This document shows, piece after piece, positions 62,482-64,000 of a stretch of DNA of 64,000 bases. Origin of the DNA: an uncultured Lachnospiraceae bacterium (lineage in GTDB: Bacteria > Bacillota > Clostridia > Lachnospirales > Lachnospiraceae); contig CANOKL010000004.1 in NCBI GenBank assembly GCA_947566645.1, forward strand, positions 62,001 to 126,000, written 5' to 3'. The notes under the pieces were generated by a model. The model searched no databases and was not told where the DNA came from. It saw nothing but the letters and a program-made list of their open reading frames with translations. Position numbers and translations under genes: made by a program. How positions within the stretch are numbered: the stretch's first letter is position 1; every line of letters begins with the position of its first letter.

Positions 62482-64000
62482 ATGATAAACTTCATACGGA
62501 ATTTAAGAATCAGATTAAAACTCTACATTCTTATAGGTGTTGCGCTGGCTGGCATGCTCATGATTGGGGGAATGTCATTTCTTTTAATGGGAAGGTTAAA
62601 TGAAAAGACAGACGATATATCAACAAGCTGGCTTCCCAGTGTAGATACTGGCAGAGACATGTCCGCTACGCTGTCCAATGTCCGTCTCAATGAGCTTGGA
62701 TATCTCACAGCTGTTTCTGACGAGGTTGCCAAGTCCAGTCTTCAGTATATTGAGAAAGAGAAAAGTGAGATGGACAGGCTTCTGACGAAATATGAGAGCC
62801 TGATTGATGCGGAAGAAAAGGGTTTTTATGATGATGCCATGGAGATCTGGGCAAAGTACCGGCAGGCAGATGAGAAGCTGGTTTCCCTGGCAAAGCAGGG
62901 AAAGGCAGAGGAAGCCCGCGGGATTCTGGAGGGTGAGTGTGTAGAACTCTATAACTCCTTAAATCGTGCATTTGATGAGATCATTACATATAACACGGAG
63001 GGCAGCACCAGGGAGACTGCTGAAAGCGCTTCTCTTTACCAGAAGGCAACGATTATTCTGGGAGCAATTATTCTTGGAATTATTCTGATCGGCGTTTTTT
63101 TCTCTTTCGTGATCATACGTCTGATTAAGATGCCTATATCCGAGATTGAGAATGCAGCCATAAAGATGGCAGAGGGAGATCTGGATATTGAGATTTCCTA
63201 TACCTCAAAGGATGAGCTGGGCGTTCTTTCCGACCAGATGCGCAGGCTGGTCAGAAAGCTTCAGGTTATTATTGATGATGAAAATAAATTCCTTGCCAGA
63301 ATGGCTTCCGGGGATTTTACGGTAGATTCTGTCTGCGAGGATGAGTATACAGGAGGTTTCCAGCCTTTGCTGATTTCGTTCCGTACCATTGCGGGAAAGC
63401 TTAATGAAACGCTGCTTCAGATCAGTAACAGTTCCGCACAGGTTGCAAACAGCTCCGATCATGTATCAAGCGGCGCACAGGCTCTTTCCCAGGGCGCCAC
63501 CGAACAGGCCAGCTCAGTGGAGGAGCTTGCTGCCACAATTAACGAGATTTCTGAAAAGATTAAGCAGAATGCAGAGAACGCACAGCAGGCAAACACGATG
63601 GCAGGCACAGTCAGCGCTGAGATGAATACAAGTAATGAAAAGATGCAGCAAATGATACAGGCCATGAACGAGATCAGCAGCAGTTCCAATGAGATAGGGA
63701 AGATCATCAAAACGATTGAGGACATTGCATTCCAGACGAATATTCTGGCTCTTAATGCGGCTGTGGAGGCTGCGCGGGCGGGAGAGGCTGGAAAAGGCTT
63801 CGCGGTCGTGGCCGATGAAGTCCGCAACCTGGCAAGTAAAAGCGCAGAGGCGTCCAAGAGTACTTCCGCCCTGATAGAGAATTCTCTGAAAGCAGTAGAG
63901 GGCGGAACCCGGATTGCAGATGAGACCGCACAGTCCCTGCTCCAGGCTGTAGGCGGAGTCAGCGAGATGACTGGTATTATCAGTCAGATTTCAGAGGCCA
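62482..64000 (+). CDS. Methyl-accepting chemotaxis protein, cut by window end
   Basis: The gene is open to the right edge; 506 residues are visible. In order it has membrane helix 1 (about 13-34), a four-helix-bundle ligand domain, membrane helix 2 (about 189-214), a HAMP domain, and most of the cytoplasmic signalling domain, including [20 protein letters not shown] and [15 protein letters not shown] of the hairpin tip that contacts CheA/CheW. The ligand is not known. The ATG follows AAAAGGAG. No other chemotaxis genes are in the window. Confidence 0.95.
   Translation, partial: MINFIRNLRIRLKLYILIGVALAGMLMIGGMSFLLMGRLNEKTDDISTSWLPSVDTGRDMSATLSNVRLNELGYLTAVSDEVAKSSLQYIEKEKSEMDRLLTKYESLIDAEEKGFYDDAMEIWAKYRQADEKLVSLAKQGKAEEARGILEGECVELYNSLNRAFDEIITYNTEGSTRETAESASLYQKATIILGAIILGIILIGVFFSFVIIRLIKMPISEIENAAIKMAEGDLDIEISYTSKDELGVLSDQMRRLVRKLQVIIDDENKFLARMASGDFTVDSVCEDEYTGGFQPLLISFRTIAGKLNETLLQISNSSAQVANSSDHVSSGAQALSQGATEQASSVEELAATINEISEKIKQNAENAQQANTMAGTVSAEMNTSNEKMQQMIQAMNEISSSSNEIGKIIKTIEDIAFQTNILALNAAVEAARAGEAGKGFAVVADEVRNLASKSAEASKSTSALIENSLKAVEGGTRIADETAQSLLQAVGGVSEMTGIISQISEA

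Overview
The window reads as chromosome of a spore-forming Gram-positive gut anaerobe of the Clostridia, most likely Lachnospiraceae. The support is gene content and order: an alpha/beta SASP, a GerW/YtfJ protein, YlbJ, RecU, an Asp23-FakA-RecG block, a HisZ-type histidine operon and strong AGGAGG ribosome sites. Nearly all genes read on the + strand. I see no rRNA, tRNA or CRISPR array.

Layout. 1-7.9 kb: end of an MBL-fold hydrolase, an ACT protein, a PFL-family protein, DegV, then ApbE divergent from a NusG-II/Gx-transporter pair, and ruvAB. 8.1-16.5 kb: zapA, a U32 peptidase-like protein, overlapping FtsW/RodA and penicillin-binding protein genes, a DUF2953 protein, GerW, a 45-codon membrane protein and rpmB. 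16.6-25.8 kb: Asp23, FakA, RecG, SASP, RsmD, CoaD, a coiled-coil protein, YlbJ (reverse strand) and the dipeptidase PepD. 25.8-34.6 kb is the accessory region: a serine recombinase, a BspA-type leucine-rich-repeat/lipase surface protein interrupted at a run of 13 G, an Fn3 secreted protein, a small ORF overlapping a GNAT acetyltransferase, a broken Uma2 gene, a very small ORF and an M23 peptidase. 34.7-42.6 kb: RNA-modification genes (RsmF, RsuA-type, RluA-type), a HAD hydrolase, a YgiQ radical SAM protein, an SDR oxidoreductase and RecU. 42.7-47.8 kb: hisZ-hisG-hisD-hisB-hisIE behind a consensus sigma-A promoter. 47.9-64 kb: an ECF sigma factor with an RsgI-like partner, a Na/Pi cotransporter, a YdjG-YdjH-YdjI-like envelope cluster, an MFS transporter, an unknown protein, a DUF5714 protein joined to a GHKL kinase and LytTR regulator, an ABC exporter and the first part of a chemotaxis receptor.

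The strongest unexplained signals are in the repeats. The G13 tract looks like a phase-variation switch that leaves the 1030-residue surface protein OFF in this sequence. There are two families of small hairpin elements with terminal inverted repeats. One occurs at 3.6 and 34.4 kb in opposite orientation; it abuts a toxin-antitoxin remnant and supplies the C-terminus of the M23 peptidase. The other starts exactly on the stop codons of two unrelated genes, at 22,981 and 40,372. Shorter hairpin repeats recur after several genes, and in-frame minisatellites lie in RsmF, the U32 protein and the RsgI-like protein.

Functionally the core genes cover DNA repair and recombination (RuvAB, RecG, RecU), ribosome and rRNA modification (RpmB, RsmD, RsmF, pseudouridine synthases), division and wall synthesis (ZapA, FtsW/PBP), fatty-acid uptake (FakA and a DegV/FakB-type protein), sporulation, histidine synthesis and envelope stress.
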